DNA from: Nannocystis bainbridge
GTDB lineage: Bacteria; Myxococcota_A; Polyangia; Nannocystales; Nannocystaceae
Reading direction: 5' to 3'
Assembly (NCBI RefSeq): GCF_028368995.1
Contig: NZ_JAQNDL010000002.1
Location: forward strand, 62,001 to 126,000
DNA length: 64,000 nucleotides
This document shows positions 41,477 through 50,201 of the stretch, one piece after another. The position numbers and the translations under genes were made by a program. The notes under the pieces were generated by a model. That model was not told where the DNA came from. It ran no database searches and saw only the letters and a list, made by a program, of their open reading frames with translations. Within the stretch, counting starts at the first letter, position 1. Every line of letters starts with the position of its first letter.

Positions 41477-42523
41477 ATGTCGTCGGCACCGACTCAGATC
41501 GGCCCCTACAAGGTCAAAGGCCTCGTCGGCAAGGGGGCCATGGGGGAGGTCTATGAGGGCGTCGACGCCGGCCTCGGTCGGCGGGTGGCGATCAAGATCC
41601 TCGGCAAGAAGCACCGCGAGTCCGAGGAGTTCAAGACGCGGTTCCTCCGCGAGGGCAAGGCCCTGGCGCAGATGAATCACCCCAACGTCGTTGCGGTGTA
41701 CTTCATCGGCGAGCACGAGGACCGGCCCTTCCTGGCGATGGAGTTCCTCGACGGCGAGGACATCGGCGCGATGCTGAAGAAGCGGGGCGCGCTGCACCCG
41801 GGCGACGCGGCGGAGGTCATCCGCCAGGCGGCGATCGGGCTCGCCGAGACCCAGCGAGTGGGCGTCGTACACCGCGACGTGAAGCCGTCGAACCTGGTCG
41901 TGACCTCGACCGGCATCGTCAAGGTGACCGACTTCGGCCTGGCCAAGGCGCTGCAGGAGGACCTGTCGATCACCGCCACCGGCGTGTTCGTCGGCACCCC
42001 CGACTACCTCGCGCCCGAGCAGGCGATGGGCAAGGAGGTCGACGCGCGCGCCGACGTGTACGCGCTCGGCTGCTCGCTGTTTCACATGTGCAGCGGTCAC
42101 CCGCCGTTCCGCAAGGGCGGCCAGGACGACCACTACACCGCCGTGGTGCGCCGCCACCTGCGTTCCGAGCGGCCCGAGCTCAAGTACGAGATCAAGGGCT
42201 TCGACGAGCCGCTGTCCGACCTGTGCCGGCGGATGATGAGCCGCCGCCCCGACGTGCGCCCGTCGTTCGAGGAGCTCAAGGTCGGCCTCACCGAGATCTC
42301 GAAGCGGCTGGGCGGGCAGGTGCCGCCGCGCCACGCCGACGTCGAGCTGCGCTCGCCGGAGGAGATCAGCGAGAAGATCCGGCAAGAGCAGAAGAAGACG
42401 CCGACCGGCATCACGGCCGGGTCGCCGCCGAACGGGGCCACGCGCACGACGATGATCGCGGTCGGCGTCGGTGTGACGATCGGCATCGCCCTCGGCGTTG
42501 TGCTGGCGGTGATGAGCCTGTAG
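41477..42523 (+). CDS. membrane-anchored Ser/Thr protein kinase
   Basis: 348 residues from the ATG giving MSSAPTQIGPY; a GTG three codons upstream is the alternative. Kinase domain 10-275: glycine loop VGKGAMGEVYEG, ATP Lys VAIKIL, catalytic loop HRDVKPSN, metal motif DFGLA, activation segment and APEQAM. After a charged stretch, one C-terminal helix (MIAVGVGVTIGIALGVVLAVMSL) anchors it with almost nothing outside. It is thus a cytoplasmic kinase on the inner face, unlike the two receptor-type kinases near 60-63 kb. It may act with the adjacent PNP gene, 13 bases on. Confidence 0.9.
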   Translation: MSSAPTQIGPYKVKGLVGKGAMGEVYEGVDAGLGRRVAIKILGKKHRESEEFKTRFLREGKALAQMNHPNVVAVYFIGEHEDRPFLAMEFLDGEDIGAMLKKRGALHPGDAAEVIRQAAIGLAETQRVGVVHRDVKPSNLVVTSTGIVKVTDFGLAKALQEDLSITATGVFVGTPDYLAPEQAMGKEVDARADVYALGCSLFHMCSGHPPFRKGGQDDHYTAVVRRHLRSERPELKYEIKGFDEPLSDLCRRMMSRRPDVRPSFEELKVGLTEISKRLGGQVPPRHADVELRSPEEISEKIRQEQKKTPTGITAGSPPNGATRTTMIAVGVGVTIGIALGVVLAVMSL

Positions 42524-42536
42524 AGCTTGGCTCTGC

Positions 42537-43361
42537 ATGCTCCACTCCGACGACCCGCACTACCACCGCGCCGCCGAACACCTGCGTGAGCGCCTCGAGG
42601 GCGCCAAGATCGACTGGGTCGTAGTGTCCGGCTCCGGCTTCCTCGGCATGGCCGGCTCGGGGCCCGAGGGGCTCGGCTTGACGGTGGAGGGCTCGATCCC
42701 GCTGCGCGGCCTCGGCCTGCCGGTGCCCACGGTCGCCGGCCACGGCAACGCGGTGGTGTTCGGCACCCTCGGCAACCTGCGCGTCGCGGTGCAGACCGGA
42801 CGGATCCACCCCTACGAGGGCCACCCGATCAACGTCGTCACCGCGCCGCTGTGGGCGATGCTGGCCAACGGCGCCCGCGGCGTGTGCCTGACCTGCGCCG
42901 TCGGCGGGCTCGACCCGTCGCTGCGCACCGGCCAGGTGGTGCTGCTCAAGGACCAGATGAACCTGTTCGGCCCGACCCCGCTGGTCGGCGCCCGCTTCAT
43001 CGACATGAGCCAGCTCTACAGCCCGCAGCTGCGCGCGCGCCTGCAGGCGATCGACCCCGGGCTCGGCCCCAGCAGCCTGACCGAGGTGGTCTACGCCCAC
43101 GCCCGCGGGCCGCAGTACGAGACGGCGGCCGAGACGGCGGCCCTGCGCACGCTCGGCGGGCAGGTGGTCGGCATGTCGACGACGTACGAGGCGATCCTCG
43201 CGGCCGCCCACGGCGCGGCGGTGTGCGGCGTCGGCGTGGTCACCAACGCGGCCAGCCAGGTCGGGCTCAACCACGAGGAGGTCCAGGAGCGCACGCGCGC
43301 GGCCAGACCCCAGGTGGCGAGCCTGCTGCGCGGGCTGCTGGCCCAGCCGCCTGGCGCTTGA
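42537..43361 (+). CDS. purine nucleoside phosphorylase (class II, 6-oxopurine)
   Basis: 274 residues. VVSGSGFLGMAG is the phosphate-binding start, GRIHPYEGHP the phosphate-site His and Glu, GPQYETAAE the base-site Glu, VGMSTTYE the ribose Met, and VVTNAA carries the Asn that favours 6-oxopurines. Length and pattern match trimeric PNP (PunA/DeoD-2). It splits inosine and guanosine to base and ribose-1-phosphate. It lies 13 bases after the kinase gene and is followed by a repeat array. Confidence 0.92.
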   Translation: MLHSDDPHYHRAAEHLRERLEGAKIDWVVVSGSGFLGMAGSGPEGLGLTVEGSIPLRGLGLPVPTVAGHGNAVVFGTLGNLRVAVQTGRIHPYEGHPINVVTAPLWAMLANGARGVCLTCAVGGLDPSLRTGQVVLLKDQMNLFGPTPLVGARFIDMSQLYSPQLRARLQAIDPGLGPSSLTEVVYAHARGPQYETAAETAALRTLGGQVVGMSTTYEAILAAAHGAAVCGVGVVTNAASQVGLNHEEVQERTRAARPQVASLLRGLLAQPPGA

Positions 43362-43445
43362 GGCATGTGCCTTCGGGCATGTTCCCTCGGGCATGTCTGA
43401 AGGGGCATGCTCGAGAGGGCATGTCCGAACGCGCAGGCTGCGGAG
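43362..43445. repeat. period-14 array, six units, after PNP gene
   Basis: Five units of 14 bp start at 43362, 43376, 43390, 43404 and 43418, all with GGCATG; a sixth at 43432 is CGCAGG. The first unit begins on the base after the PNP stop codon. The array lies between genes of the same strand. Confidence 0.85.
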
Positions 43446-43473
43446 CGATGCGCGGCCGCCGGAAGGAGCCGCT

Positions 43474-43719
43474 GTGACCGACGAACCCGTGGCCCTGCCC
43501 CGCGCCGAAGCCTGGCGGCTCTATCGCCTGCTCGAGCACCTGAACGCGTTCGCCCACGACCCGATGCACTGGCGCGACCCGCAGGAGGTCGACGCGTGGA
43601 TCACCCCCGAGGTCTACGCGGAGCTGAGGCACGCCTATTACGAGGTCGCAGGCGCGTGGTTCCCCGTCGATCCGGAGACCGGCGAGGTCGTGGGGCCGGA
43701 GCCGGTCGAAGAGGAATGA
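43474..43719 (+). CDS. small acidic hypothetical protein
   Basis: 81 residues from a GTG (VTDEPVALPRAEAWRLYRLLEHLNAFAHDPMHWRDPQ). The sequence is helical then acidic, ending EVVGPEPVEEE. An upstream start at 43393 would translate the repeat array and is unlikely. No family is recognised. The W-R-L-Y-R-L-L and AYYEVAGAWFPVDPETGEVVG segments show normal codon use, so it is likely a real gene. Bases 43720-43901 after it hold no recognisable feature. Confidence 0.6.
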   Translation: MTDEPVALPRAEAWRLYRLLEHLNAFAHDPMHWRDPQEVDAWITPEVYAELRHAYYEVAGAWFPVDPETGEVVGPEPVEEE

Positions 43720-43901
43720 CGGCCGCTGGTCGGACGTCGCTGGAGCCGCGCGCGAAGGTCGGCGCCCGCATCGGCGCACGGCGGTGAGCGGCCGTCGGCG
43801 AGGCGAGCGCGAGGTCGGTCCGCGTCGGGTGTATGCGGTGCGCGATGACGCGGCTTGCAGGGGCGGTCGTCGGCGAGCCGCGCGTGGTATGACCGATCGG
43901 C

Positions 43902-44963
43902 GTGAGCCTCAAGCCCGAGCGCATCGCCGCCGCAGCGCGGGCGCGCCAGGTCGCCTTGCTCGGGCTCCTGGCGGCCCGGGCCGACGCGATCGGCGACTCG
44001 CTGGCGCGCACGCACGGGATGGTCGCGTGGGACCGGCACAAGACGATCGGCAAGGTCCAGCGCGGGCTGTGGGGGCTCCGTGAGCAGCGCTTCCACGGGC
44101 TCGGCGGGCCGCCAGCGTGGGTGTGCGAGCGCAAGGACCAGCCGCTCGAGAGCCTGCTGATCGTCAGCTCGCTGCTGCGGCAGGGCCGGCGCGTGCACCT
44201 CGAGGTCGAGGCGGGCGCGAGCGCGGTGGTGCCGGAGCTGCTGACCGAGCTGCGCGACGAGCTGTCGCGCGAGCAGGCCGGCGAGGCGCTGACGATCGGG
44301 GCGGTCGGCGAGGCGAGCCCGGACGAGGTATGCGGGTGGGAGCGCGTCGGGGTGATGCCGGCGCGGCCGCGGGTGGCGGCGGTGCACGCCGACGCCGACC
44401 GCGAGCTGGCCGCGTACGCGCTGGCGCTGTCGGGGCTGCGGCGCGGCGGGGCCGACCCGCGGCGGGTGGTGCAGGCGTTCGTGGCCGGGCCGCTGGAGCG
44501 GCTGGAGCGGCACCTGCACCGGCTGTGGGTCGGGGCGGCGATCGGGCCGCCGGACGATCCGGAGATGTTCGCCGGGCCGGTCGAGCTGGCGCTGGCCGAG
44601 GTGTACCGGGTGGCGCTGGCGGCCTGGTCGGCTGTCCCCGGGGCCAGGGTGCTCTGTCCCGGAGGACAGCTCGAGCGGCCGGGTGACGCTCGCACGTACC
44701 TCGCGCCGGCGCTGCTGCGGGCGCCGCCGATCGAGCCGCCTCCCGCGCACGCGGGGGCGATAGGTCCGCTGGTGGTGCTGCACCCGTGCGAGCCGGCGAC
44801 GCTCGACGCGGCGCTGGCGGCCTGCCGGGCGCGTGGGGACGTGATCCAGCCGATCGGGCCGGAGGCGTGGCGGCAGCAGGTCGGCACGCCGCCGATGGCG
44901 CCGCTGCAGCCGCTGGCGCTGGGCCGCCTGCCGCCCGGGCTGCCCGAGCCGCGACCGACGTGA
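43902..44963 (+). CDS. divergent aldehyde-dehydrogenase-like protein, probably inactive
   Basis: 353 residues. The second half follows the aldehyde dehydrogenase order: GLRRGGADPRRVVQAFVAGPLERLERHL where the catalytic G-Q-x-C and following strand belong, then VGAAIGPPDDPEMFAGPV (the G-x-P-x-D-x-x-x-x-G-P-(L/V) block), GARVLCPGGQLERPGDARTYLAPALL (G-G, then P-(T/A)-x-L) and GPLVVLHPCEPATLDAALA. The nucleophile Cys is missing and the protein is 100 or more residues shorter than active enzymes. Repeat units at 44632-44669 encode the GGQ stretch. The start is GTG. Confidence 0.5.
   Translation: MSLKPERIAAAARARQVALLGLLAARADAIGDSLARTHGMVAWDRHKTIGKVQRGLWGLREQRFHGLGGPPAWVCERKDQPLESLLIVSSLLRQGRRVHLEVEAGASAVVPELLTELRDELSREQAGEALTIGAVGEASPDEVCGWERVGVMPARPRVAAVHADADRELAAYALALSGLRRGGADPRRVVQAFVAGPLERLERHLHRLWVGAAIGPPDDPEMFAGPVELALAEVYRVALAAWSAVPGARVLCPGGQLERPGDARTYLAPALLRAPPIEPPPAHAGAIGPLVVLHPCEPATLDAALAACRARGDVIQPIGPEAWRQQVGTPPMAPLQPLALGRLPPGLPEPRPT
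44632..44669. repeat. repeat hairpins inside the ALDH-like gene
   Basis: CTGTCC-CCGG-GGCCAG and CTGTCC-CGGA-GGACAG follow one another within 40 bases and are read as protein (AVPGARVLCPGGQ). Both are 6-bp stems with 4-nt loops of the family. Confidence 0.75.
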
Positions 44964-45542
44964 GCGACGACGGGCGCGAGCCGAGGCGACGGAGCGACGC
45001 GAGGTTGACACCGCGTGGCGGCTGCGCGTGCGCGACGAAGCGACGAAGCGACGAAGCGACGAGCGACGCGAGGATGAGGGGCGCGTCGCGGCTGCTCGTG
45101 CGAGCCGAAGCGACGAAGCGACGAAGCGACGAAGCGACGAGCGACGAAGCGACGAAGCGACGCGAGGATGAGGGGCGCGTCGCGGCTGCTCGTGCGAGCC
45201 GAAGCGACGAAGCGACGAAGCGACGAAGCGACGAAGCGACGAGCGACGAAGCGACGCGAGGATGAGGGGCGCGTCGCGGCTGCGCGCGCGAGCCGAAGCG
45301 ACGAAGCGACGAGCGACGACGCGACGCGAGGATGAAGCGCGAGTCGCGGCTGCGCGAGGGTCGAAATCTCGAGGGAGGCGCGATCCTTTCGCACGGGACA
45401 GGCGGGCGAATCCGAGGTCGTGGGACGGGGGAGATTCGGGCCGCGCCGGCGGTCCGGGGCGGTCCGCGCGGGAGCGCCGCCGCGGGCCATGGGGCGGCCC
45501 TGCGGGCCCGTGCGGGCGAGCGGCTGACAGCGCAGCCCGGTC
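44964..45542. repeat. nested tandem repeats with an 8-bp unit
   Basis: This gene-free stretch of 579 bases is built of five copies of a longer unit that begin GCGAGG at 44999, 45068, 45162, 45256 and 45326 (steps 69, 94, 94, 70). Each copy has a conserved head of about 40 bases and a tail made of an 8-bp unit, GACGAAGC, repeated two to seven times with one GACGAGC slip per tail. The copies at 45068 and 45162 are nearly identical. After about 45375 the sequence is unique, with nothing recognised up to the SNF2 gene. Confidence 0.88.
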
Positions 45543-48494
45543 GTGCTAGGCGACCCGCCCGTGCGAGCCCTCCTCGACGCCGTGCGCGCCGCGTGCAGCC
45601 CCCGCGATTGGTCGCGCGGGGTCGAGCTCGCGCGGGTCGGGGCGGTCGCGGGGGTCCGGCGCGAGCGCGACGAGGTCGTGCTGCGGGTGGCGATCAAGGG
45701 CGCGGGCAAGAGCCCGACGGTCGCGCTCTACCCGGGTGACGCCGAGTGGAGCTGCGACTGCGACGACGCCGGCGAGTGCTGCTTCCACGTGGCGGCGGCG
45801 GCGATCGCCCTCCAGCGCGCGGTCGAGGCCGGCGAGGCGCTGCCGCGGGGCAGCGAGCGCGCGGGCCGGGTCGGCTACCGCCTGCGCCGGGCCGAGGGCG
45901 CGCTCGAGCTGGTGCGCATGCGGGTGTCCGAAGGGACAGGTCCCGAGAGCAAGGAGACGCCGCTCGGGTACAGCCTGGCGGCGATCACCGGCGGCAAGGT
46001 CGAGGGGCCGGGGATCGTGGCGACGGCGGCCGACTTCGAGGTCGAGAGCGCGCTCGGGATCTACAAGCGCGGGCCGCTGGCGCCGGTGATCACGCGCAAG
46101 CTGATCCCCGCGCTGGCCGGCTGCGAGGATGTCACGCTCGACGGCAAGAAGCTCACCGCGGGCGTCGAGCCGGCCGGCTACCACGGGCGGGTGGCGGCGT
46201 TCGAGGGCGGCAAGGGGTTCCGCCTCTACATCGTCCGCGACCCGACGATCACCGAGGTGTTCCCGGCCAGCGGGGTGGTGCTGTGCGGCGAGGTGCTGCG
46301 CTGCTTCGACAACGGCGGGATCGGGCCGAAGGAGGCGGCGGAGCTGCGCGTGGGGCTGCAGTTCACGCCCGAGCGCGCGGGCGAGCTGGTGGCCGAGGCC
46401 ATCCCGGCCCTGCGCGCGCGGGTCAAGGGCTTCCGCGAGAAGACCGACCGCCTGCCGGTGCTGTCCGACGCGCGGCCGCGGGTGGTGTTCGAGGTCGGGC
46501 GCGCGGGCACGGGCATGTCGGTGCTGCCGGTGCTGGTCTACGGGACGCCCGAGTCGGCGCGCGTCGAGGCCGGGCGGCTGGTGATCCACGGGCGCGAGGT
46601 GCCGCGCCGCGACGCGCTGGCCGAGGCCTCGCTGGTGCGGCGGCTCAGCGATCTGGGGCTGCAGTTCGGGCGCACGTCCAGCGCCGTCGGGCCGATGGCG
46701 GTCGGCATGGCCGAGGCGCTGCGCGGGTTCGAGGGCGGCGAGATCGCCGGCGAGTCGCACCGCGAGTTCGTGCGCAAGGGGCCGCTGCACGCCCGCATGA
46801 TCGACGGCGAAGGTGGCCGATTGGGCATTGCCTTCGAGACAGGTTCTTCGGGACATGTCTCGCAGGCCGACGCCCGCCGGGTGATCGAGGCGTGGCAGGC
46901 GGGCGCGAGCGAGGTGGTGCTCGACGACGGCGGGGTCGCGCCGCTGCCGGTCGACTGGCTGTCGCGGTTCGGCACCGAGGTGGCGCTGCTGCTGGCGGCG
47001 CGCGAGCAGGGCAGCACGCCGGCGGCGTGGGCGGGGCCAGCGCTGGCCGAGCTGTGCCGCGCGCTCAACCACCCGCCGCCGCCGGAGCTGGCCGGGCTGG
47101 CGGCGCTGGTCGAGGGCTTCGAGGCGATCCCCGAGACGCGGCTGCCGGACGACCTGCAGGTCGAGCTGCGCCCGTATCAGCGGCGCGGGGTCGACTGGCT
47201 GGCGTTCCTGCGCGAGGCCGGGCTCGGCGGGCTGCTGGCCGACGACATGGGCCTCGGCAAGACGCTGCAGGCGCTGTGCGCGGTGCGCGGGCGGACGCTG
47301 GTGGTCGCGCCGACCAGCGTGATCCACAACTGGGCGGCCGAGGCAGAGAAGTTCCGACCTGGCCTTCGGGTCAGCGTGTACCACGGGCCGAAGCGACGCC
47401 TCGATCCGCAGGCCGACCTCACGTTGACCAGCTACGCGCTGCTGCGACTCGACGCCGAGGCGCTGGCCGGCGAGCGCTGGGACGCGGTGATCCTCGACGA
47501 GGCGCAGGCGATCAAGAACCCCGAGAGCCAGGTCGCGCGGGCGGCGTTCGGGCTGCAGGCCGACTGGTGCCTGGCGATGACGGGCACGCCGGTGGAGAAC
47601 CGCCTCGACGAGCTGTGGAGCCAGATCCACTTCATCAACCCGGGGCTGCTGGGCGGGCGCGCGGACTTCCAGGAGCGGTTCGGGCGGCCGATCGGCGACG
47701 GCGATCAGGCGGCGGCCCGGGCGCTGCGGCGGCGGATCGCGCCGTTCGTGCTGCGCCGGCGCAAGCAAGAGGTGGCGCGCGAGCTGCCGCCGCGCACCGA
47801 GGTGGTGCTGCGCTGCACGCTCGACGCGCGCGAGCGGGCGGTCTACGACGCGGTGCGGGCGGCCACGCACGAGGAAGTGGTGGCCCAGCTGCAGGCCGGC
47901 GGCGGGGTGCTGGCGGCCCTCGAGGCGCTGCTGCGGCTGCGTCAGGCGGCGTGTCACGCGGCCCTGGTGCCGGGCCAGTCGGCGGCGCGCTCGTCGAAGC
48001 TCGACCTGCTGCTGGAGACGCTGGCCGAGGCGATCGCGGAGGGCCACAAGGCGCTGGTGTTCTCGCAGTGGACCAGCCTGCTCGACCTTTGCGAGCCGGG
48101 GCTGAAGGCCGCGGGCCTGTCGTTCTGCCGCCTCGACGGCTCGACGCGCGACCGCGCGGGGGTGGTGAACCGGTTCCAGGATCCGGACGGGCCGCCGGTG
48201 ATGCTGATCTCGCTCAAGGCCGGCGGCACGGGCCTCAACCTGACGGCCGCCGATCACGTGTTCCTGCTCGACCCGTGGTGGAACCCGGCGGTCGAGGACC
48301 AGGCGGCCGACCGGGCCCACCGGATCGGGCAGGAGCGCCCGGTGATCGTGCACCGCCTGGTCGCAGAGGACACGGTGGAGGAGCGGATCCTGGCCCTGCA
48401 GGGGCGCAAGCGGGCGATCGCCCAGGCGGCGCTCGAGGACGCGGCCGGGGCGGCGGCGATCACCCGCAGCGATCTGCTGGCGCTGCTCGAGTGA
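45543..48494 (+). CDS. SNF2-family helicase with SWIM zinc finger
   Basis: 983 residues. A SWIM finger (WSCDCDDAGECCFH, C-x-C...C-x-H) lies near residue 70, then a long central region. The SNF2 motor starts near 540: DDMGLGKTLQ (motif I), ILDEAQAIKN (II, DEAQ), MTGTPVENRLDELW (III), SLKAGGTGLNLTAADHVFLLDPWWNP (V) and ADRAHRIGQ (VI). Such HepA/RapA-like ATPases remodel protein-DNA or RNA polymerase complexes. The start is GTG (45543) or GTG 45561. Three repeat hairpins lie in frame at 45925, 46837 and 47355. Confidence 0.92.
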   Translation: MLGDPPVRALLDAVRAACSPRDWSRGVELARVGAVAGVRRERDEVVLRVAIKGAGKSPTVALYPGDAEWSCDCDDAGECCFHVAAAAIALQRAVEAGEALPRGSERAGRVGYRLRRAEGALELVRMRVSEGTGPESKETPLGYSLAAITGGKVEGPGIVATAADFEVESALGIYKRGPLAPVITRKLIPALAGCEDVTLDGKKLTAGVEPAGYHGRVAAFEGGKGFRLYIVRDPTITEVFPASGVVLCGEVLRCFDNGGIGPKEAAELRVGLQFTPERAGELVAEAIPALRARVKGFREKTDRLPVLSDARPRVVFEVGRAGTGMSVLPVLVYGTPESARVEAGRLVIHGREVPRRDALAEASLVRRLSDLGLQFGRTSSAVGPMAVGMAEALRGFEGGEIAGESHREFVRKGPLHARMIDGEGGRLGIAFETGSSGHVSQADARRVIEAWQAGASEVVLDDGGVAPLPVDWLSRFGTEVALLLAAREQGSTPAAWAGPALAELCRALNHPPPPELAGLAALVEGFEAIPETRLPDDLQVELRPYQRRGVDWLAFLREAGLGGLLADDMGLGKTLQALCAVRGRTLVVAPTSVIHNWAAEAEKFRPGLRVSVYHGPKRRLDPQADLTLTSYALLRLDAEALAGERWDAVILDEAQAIKNPESQVARAAFGLQADWCLAMTGTPVENRLDELWSQIHFINPGLLGGRADFQERFGRPIGDGDQAAARALRRRIAPFVLRRRKQEVARELPPRTEVVLRCTLDARERAVYDAVRAATHEEVVAQLQAGGGVLAALEALLRLRQAACHAALVPGQSAARSSKLDLLLETLAEAIAEGHKALVFSQWTSLLDLCEPGLKAAGLSFCRLDGSTRDRAGVVNRFQDPDGPPVMLISLKAGGTGLNLTAADHVFLLDPWWNPAVEDQAADRAHRIGQERPVIVHRLVAEDTVEERILALQGRKRAIAQAALEDAAGAAAITRSDLLALLE
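45925..45942. repeat. repeat hairpin in SNF2 gene (1)
   Basis: TGTCC-GAAG-GGACA, then GGTCCC, inside the SNF2 coding sequence; it encodes VSEGTGPE near residue 130, between the SWIM finger and the central region. Confidence 0.75.
46837..46864. repeat. repeat pair in SNF2 gene (2)
   Basis: Two 14-bp units, AGACAGGTTCTTCG and GGACATGTCTCGCA, in frame and encoding TGSSGHVSQA. The outer CGAGACA/TGTCTCG arms also pair, making a longer cruciform. Confidence 0.8.
47355..47374. repeat. repeat hairpin in SNF2 gene (3)
   Basis: GACCTGGCC-TTCG-GGTCAG, the diverged GGTCAGG form seen at 359-405, is read as RPGLRVS between SNF2 motifs Ia and II. Confidence 0.6.
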
Positions 48495-48508
48495 TTGCTA
48501 GGTTTTCA

Positions 48509-48592
48509 GGACATGTCGCTCGGGGCATGTCCTTGAGGGCATGTCTCTTTGGAAATGTTTTAATGCGCATGTCCTGAAGGACATGCGCATGC
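48509..48592. repeat. period-14 array, six units
   Basis: Six 14-bp units at 48509, 48523, 48537, 48551, 48565 and 48579. The fourth is AT-rich (GGAAATGTTTTAAT) and reads as a decayed unit; the rest keep (G/A)CATGT. It separates two convergent genes. The spacer letters vary freely while the ten-base palindrome is conserved. Confidence 0.88.
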
Positions 48593-48608
48593 TCGGTGTG
48601 TCCGGGGG

Positions 48609-49958
48609 TCACGGGCGGTTGTAGACGACCGAGATCCCGAGGCCCACGGCGGGGACGCCGACGATGTCGGGGCTGCCGTCACCCTCGAGGTCGGCGACGT
48701 GCAGCCCGTCGCCCTCGTTCAAGGCGCCGAGGAAGATCTGCAGGTGCTGGGCGAAGCCGCCCTGGCCGTCGCCGCGGCGGATCGACCCGGGGCCGGTGCC
48801 GGCGGTGACGAGGTCGAGGACGCCGTCGCTGTCGAGGTCCCCGACGGCGAGCACACGGGCGCCGCAGTGGACGGGGTAACGCGCGAAGCTCGGGAAATCG
48901 CCGCTGTCCTGCAGGAATACGACGAGCTCGCTGGTCTCGGTCGCGGTGTTGGTGCCGACGCCGGCGAGGTCGGTGACGCCGTCGCCGTCGAGGTCGGCGA
49001 GGATGAACTCGTGGAACCACACCTCGGCCGGCATGCCCGGGGCGAGCGTCTGCTGGACGAGCCCTTGATTGCGCACGATCACGGCGCTGCCGCCCTGGAC
49101 GAAGACGAAGTCGTCGGGGCGGCCGTCGCCGTCGAGGGCGCCGAGGACGTAGCCGGGCGTGGAGGGCTCGACGACGGGCCCCGTGGTCAGCGTGAAATTG
49201 CCGGTGCCGTCGCCGAGCAGGATGACGAGGGCGTCGAGGCTCGGGGTGTTGGCCAGGGTGACGATGTCGAGGTGGCCGTCGCCGTCCCAGTCGACGGCGT
49301 CGAGGGCGACGACGTTGTCGGCGGTGTGCACGATCTGGTCGGTCGCCAGGCCGCCGGCGCCGTCGAGGAACAGGGCGTGGATCTCGAGACCGGTGGGTCC
49401 GACGGTGTGGGCGAGCACGTCGAGCACGCCGTCCTCGTCGAAGTCGCCGCTGGCGCGCAAGATCGGCTGCGCGCCGATCGTCTGCGCCCATGTCAGCGAG
49501 GAGGTGGTCGCCGGGGCGAACAGCCGGGCCTCGACGCTGCCGTCGCCCGGAGTGAGGAGCAGGTCGGCGCCGTGGTGAGCGTCGAGCGGGAGGACGAGGC
49601 TCGAGGTCGCCGGCGTACCGAAGCCGAAGGTGCCGAGGATGCAGAGCTCGCCGGCCGTGAACTGGCCGTCGAAGCAGGTTTCGGCGAGGGGAATGTCGTC
49701 GACGATCTCGCAGGTCCCGAGCTCGTCGCCGCCGGTCGGATCGGTGCCGCCATCGGTGAGCTCGCCGGGGTCACCCGTGGTGACCGGGCCGGGGTTACCG
49801 TCGGTGGTCAGATCGCCGGTGGTGTCGGGGGTGGGATCGCCGGTCTGGGAGTCGCTGGCACCCTGAGTGCAGTCGCCGATGCAGTGCTTGATGTCGAGGT
49901 CGCAGGCGGCGATAGCGAAGAAGATGGGCAGGATCGAGAGTGATGGAGGAATGCGCAT
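48609..49958 (-). CDS. FG-GAP/VCBS-repeat surface lipoprotein
   Basis: 449 residues. The lipoprotein signal IPPSLSILPIFFAIAAC sets the lipid Cys at about 19. A Thr/Asp/Gly-rich linker of about 60 residues comes next, the typical myxobacterial spacer. A beta-propeller follows with repeated D-x-D-x-D-G-x-x-D motifs: SGDFDEDGVLDVLA, AVDWDGDGHLDIVTL, LADLDGDGVTDLAGV, VGDLDSDGVLDLVTA and VADLEGDGSPDIVGV. These bind calcium and form the FG-GAP (integrin-like) propeller. It is probably on the cell surface. Ligand unknown. Confidence 0.88.
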   Translation of the reverse strand: MRIPPSLSILPIFFAIAACDLDIKHCIGDCTQGASDSQTGDPTPDTTGDLTTDGNPGPVTTGDPGELTDGGTDPTGGDELGTCEIVDDIPLAETCFDGQFTAGELCILGTFGFGTPATSSLVLPLDAHHGADLLLTPGDGSVEARLFAPATTSSLTWAQTIGAQPILRASGDFDEDGVLDVLAHTVGPTGLEIHALFLDGAGGLATDQIVHTADNVVALDAVDWDGDGHLDIVTLANTPSLDALVILLGDGTGNFTLTTGPVVEPSTPGYVLGALDGDGRPDDFVFVQGGSAVIVRNQGLVQQTLAPGMPAEVWFHEFILADLDGDGVTDLAGVGTNTATETSELVVFLQDSGDFPSFARYPVHCGARVLAVGDLDSDGVLDLVTAGTGPGSIRRGDGQGGFAQHLQIFLGALNEGDGLHVADLEGDGSPDIVGVPAVGLGISVVYNRP

Positions 49959-50060
49959 GTTGGCCTTTCGGCGAGTGAGTGCCGCGGGGGCCGGGGTCCC
50001 GTTCGCCGATTTTTCGCGGCGTTCGCGGCGCTGTTCGCGGGGGCGCTAGCGAGTGGTTCG

Positions 50061-50177
50061 AGCTGTCCCGGAGGACAGATCAAAGGGGCGCTTGGGTCGC
50101 GCTGTCCTTTAGGACAGATCGAAGGGGCGCTTGAATCGAGCTGTCCCTGAGGACAGATCGAAGGGGCGCGGAGATCC
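50061..50177. repeat. three 39-bp tandem copies with family hairpins
   Basis: The block TCGAGCTGTCC...GGACAG...CAAAGGGGCGCTTG repeats at 50062, 50101 and 50140, steps of 39. Each contains CTGTCC-(4 nt)-GGACAG with loops CGGA, TTTA and CTGA, followed by GATC(A/G)AAGGGGCGC. It lies in 49959-50201, after the 3' end of the sigma-factor gene. The hairpins belong to the 14-bp family but the copying unit is longer. Confidence 0.82.
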
Positions 50178-50201
50178 GAGGTGACCCCGGGGTCAGGTCG
50201 C

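Noticed and set aside
43601..45709. Minus-strand frame of Ser/Arg/Phe/Val repeats across the octamer tract
   Set aside because: Its repeats are the translation of the tandem DNA repeat. It lacks any fold-like region and runs against the genes on both sides.
45546..48353. Large minus-strand frame opposite the SNF2 gene
   Set aside because: Antisense of a gene with all SNF2 motifs; residue make-up is shadow type.
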